A stretch of DNA of 64,000 bases from an uncultured Paracoccaceae bacterium (GTDB lineage: Bacteria; Pseudomonadota; Alphaproteobacteria; Rhodobacterales; Rhodobacteraceae), in assembly GCA_947502145.1 (NCBI GenBank), contig CANMYO010000003.1, positions 372,001-436,000 of the forward strand. Direction: 5' to 3'. Both the position numbers and the translations under genes were made by a program. The notes under the pieces are model-generated. The model did no database searches and was not told where the DNA came from. It was given only the letters and a program-made list of their open reading frames with translations. Position 1 is the stretch's first letter. Each line of letters opens with the position of its first letter. Positions 63,557 through 64,000 of the stretch are shown one piece after another.

Positions 63557-63916
63557 ATGCCGCCGGTCTTTCGTTTCTATTTTCGACATGTTGCAATCGG
63601 GTTCGGGCTGGCTGCGATCTTTGTTGCGGCGCTGTTGTGGCTGAACATTGCCAATCTCAACCATTTGATTTTCAGTTCTGATGTCGCTTTTCTGGCGCTG
63701 TTTCTTCTTTGGTTTTTCAATGGGTTGGTCTTTGCCGGCGTGCAAAGTTCCGTCGCCGTGATGCTGATGGCGGATCGCGACGACAAAGGACCGGGCGGCG
63801 GTATGCCGGTGCCGGTCCATGTTGAAAACGCGAAAGACGAAGTGGCGGGAACCGCAGCGACCGTTGGGGGCTTATTCCCGAGGACCTGTATATACAGGTG
63901 GGCGCCAGATAACTGA
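63557..63916 (+). CDS. Small two-helix membrane protein
   Basis: The product is 119 residues, with AAAGGAG well placed before the ATG. Two hydrophobic segments, about 12-32 (GFGLAAIFVAALLWLNIANL) and 45-75 (FLALFLLWFFNGLVFAGVQ), are followed by a hydrophilic Gly/Pro-rich tail. The last residues (FPRTCIYRWAPDN) run over a perfect 16-bp palindrome and look unlike the rest, so the natural end may have been altered. No family function is known to me. It follows nusB by 48 bases. Confidence 0.75.
   Translation: MPPVFRFYFRHVAIGFGLAAIFVAALLWLNIANLNHLIFSSDVAFLALFLLWFFNGLVFAGVQSSVAVMLMADRDDKGPGGGMPVPVHVENAKDEVAGTAATVGGLFPRTCIYRWAPDN
63884..63899. repeat. Perfect 16-bp palindrome at the right edge
   Basis: ACCTGTATATACAGGT is fully self-complementary. 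It lies in the last codons of the small membrane protein gene. The half-site ACCTGTA resembles lux-box halves, but the usual 6-base spacer between halves is 2 bases here. An insertion-element end is another possibility. A short hairpin GGCTC/GAGCC follows at 63922-63936. Confidence 0.5.
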
Positions 63917-64000
63917 ACCAGGGCTCAGACAGAGCCAGCTCCCTCGGATTTGCTTAAGGCCACTGGAATGTAGCCCCGGTTGATACGAGAAGAGCAGAAG

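Noticed and set aside
63884-63899. Functional lux box
   Set aside because: Half-sites match but the spacing is wrong and it lies inside a coding frame, with no LuxI/LuxR gene in the window; kept only as a palindrome.
1-64000. CRISPR arrays, rRNA genes, phage or transposase genes
   Set aside because: No regularly spaced repeats, rRNA sequences or mobile-element proteins were seen in either strand.

Overview
The window is a GC-rich, densely coded piece of a bacterial chromosome. It most likely comes from the Rhodobacterales (Roseobacter/Paracoccus side of the Alphaproteobacteria). The assignment rests on gene content and order: hom-glpX-recJ on one strand, a heterotetrameric sarcosine oxidase operon soxBDAG, dnaG-rpoD, nrdR-ribD ... 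ribE-ribB-ribH-nusB, lysC beside ptsP, and many ATGA/GTGA/TGATG coupled gene junctions. No phage, CRISPR array, rRNA or recognisable transposase gene is visible.

Positions 1-12387 hold a co-directional accessory catabolic cluster that runs off the left edge. It encodes four NTF2/SnoaL-like proteins, a small methyltransferase, a HisD-superfamily zinc dehydrogenase, a short-chain dehydrogenase, a LacI-type regulator, a bicupin, a stand-alone MetE-type zinc protein, an alpha/beta hydrolase, an RraA/HMG-aldolase-like protein and a D-2-hydroxyacid dehydrogenase flavoprotein. Most junctions overlap by 1-4 bases. I do not recognise the whole as a described pathway, and it is the best candidate here for an undescribed system: carbon-source catabolism involving an alcohol, a possibly methylated or thioether intermediate, and a 2-hydroxyacid to 2-oxoacid to aldol-cleavage ending.

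Positions 12462-28992 are mostly housekeeping and small-molecule genes. They include apt-mtnP (purine and methylthioadenosine salvage), a SulP transporter, a membrane desaturase, a flavin reductase, a GNAT and an EcsC protein. After these come the nitrogen-PTS enzyme I gene ptsP next to lysC, a DUF1178 protein, a NUDIX hydrolase divergent from a histone-deacetylase-like hydrolase, the Kdo transferase waaA, the molybdate importer modABC, and a CoxG-like protein.

Positions 28999-43438 carry malonyl-CoA synthetase, a kynurenine-formamidase-like hydrolase, tRNA-Glu(UUC), and recJ-glpX-hom. A small lipoprotein, a TetR regulator, a beta-hydroxyacid dehydrogenase and a small membrane protein follow. 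An orphan set of three Tad pseudopilin-like genes, NAD-type glutamate dehydrogenase and a YcxB-like membrane protein complete the stretch. A strong hairpin lies at the gdh/ycxB junction.

Positions 43530-63916 contain soxBDAG, dnaG, rpoD (with a striking cluster of GANTC sites in front), a HlyU-like protein, a small secreted peptide, a YjbQ protein and the riboflavin/nusB locus. In that locus a three-gene capsule set (kpsS, a wza-like export gene, kpsC) sits on the opposite strand between ribD and ribE. The gene between ribE and ribB is broken by a one-base frameshift in a T run. The right edge holds a small membrane protein whose last codons run over a perfect 16-bp palindrome.
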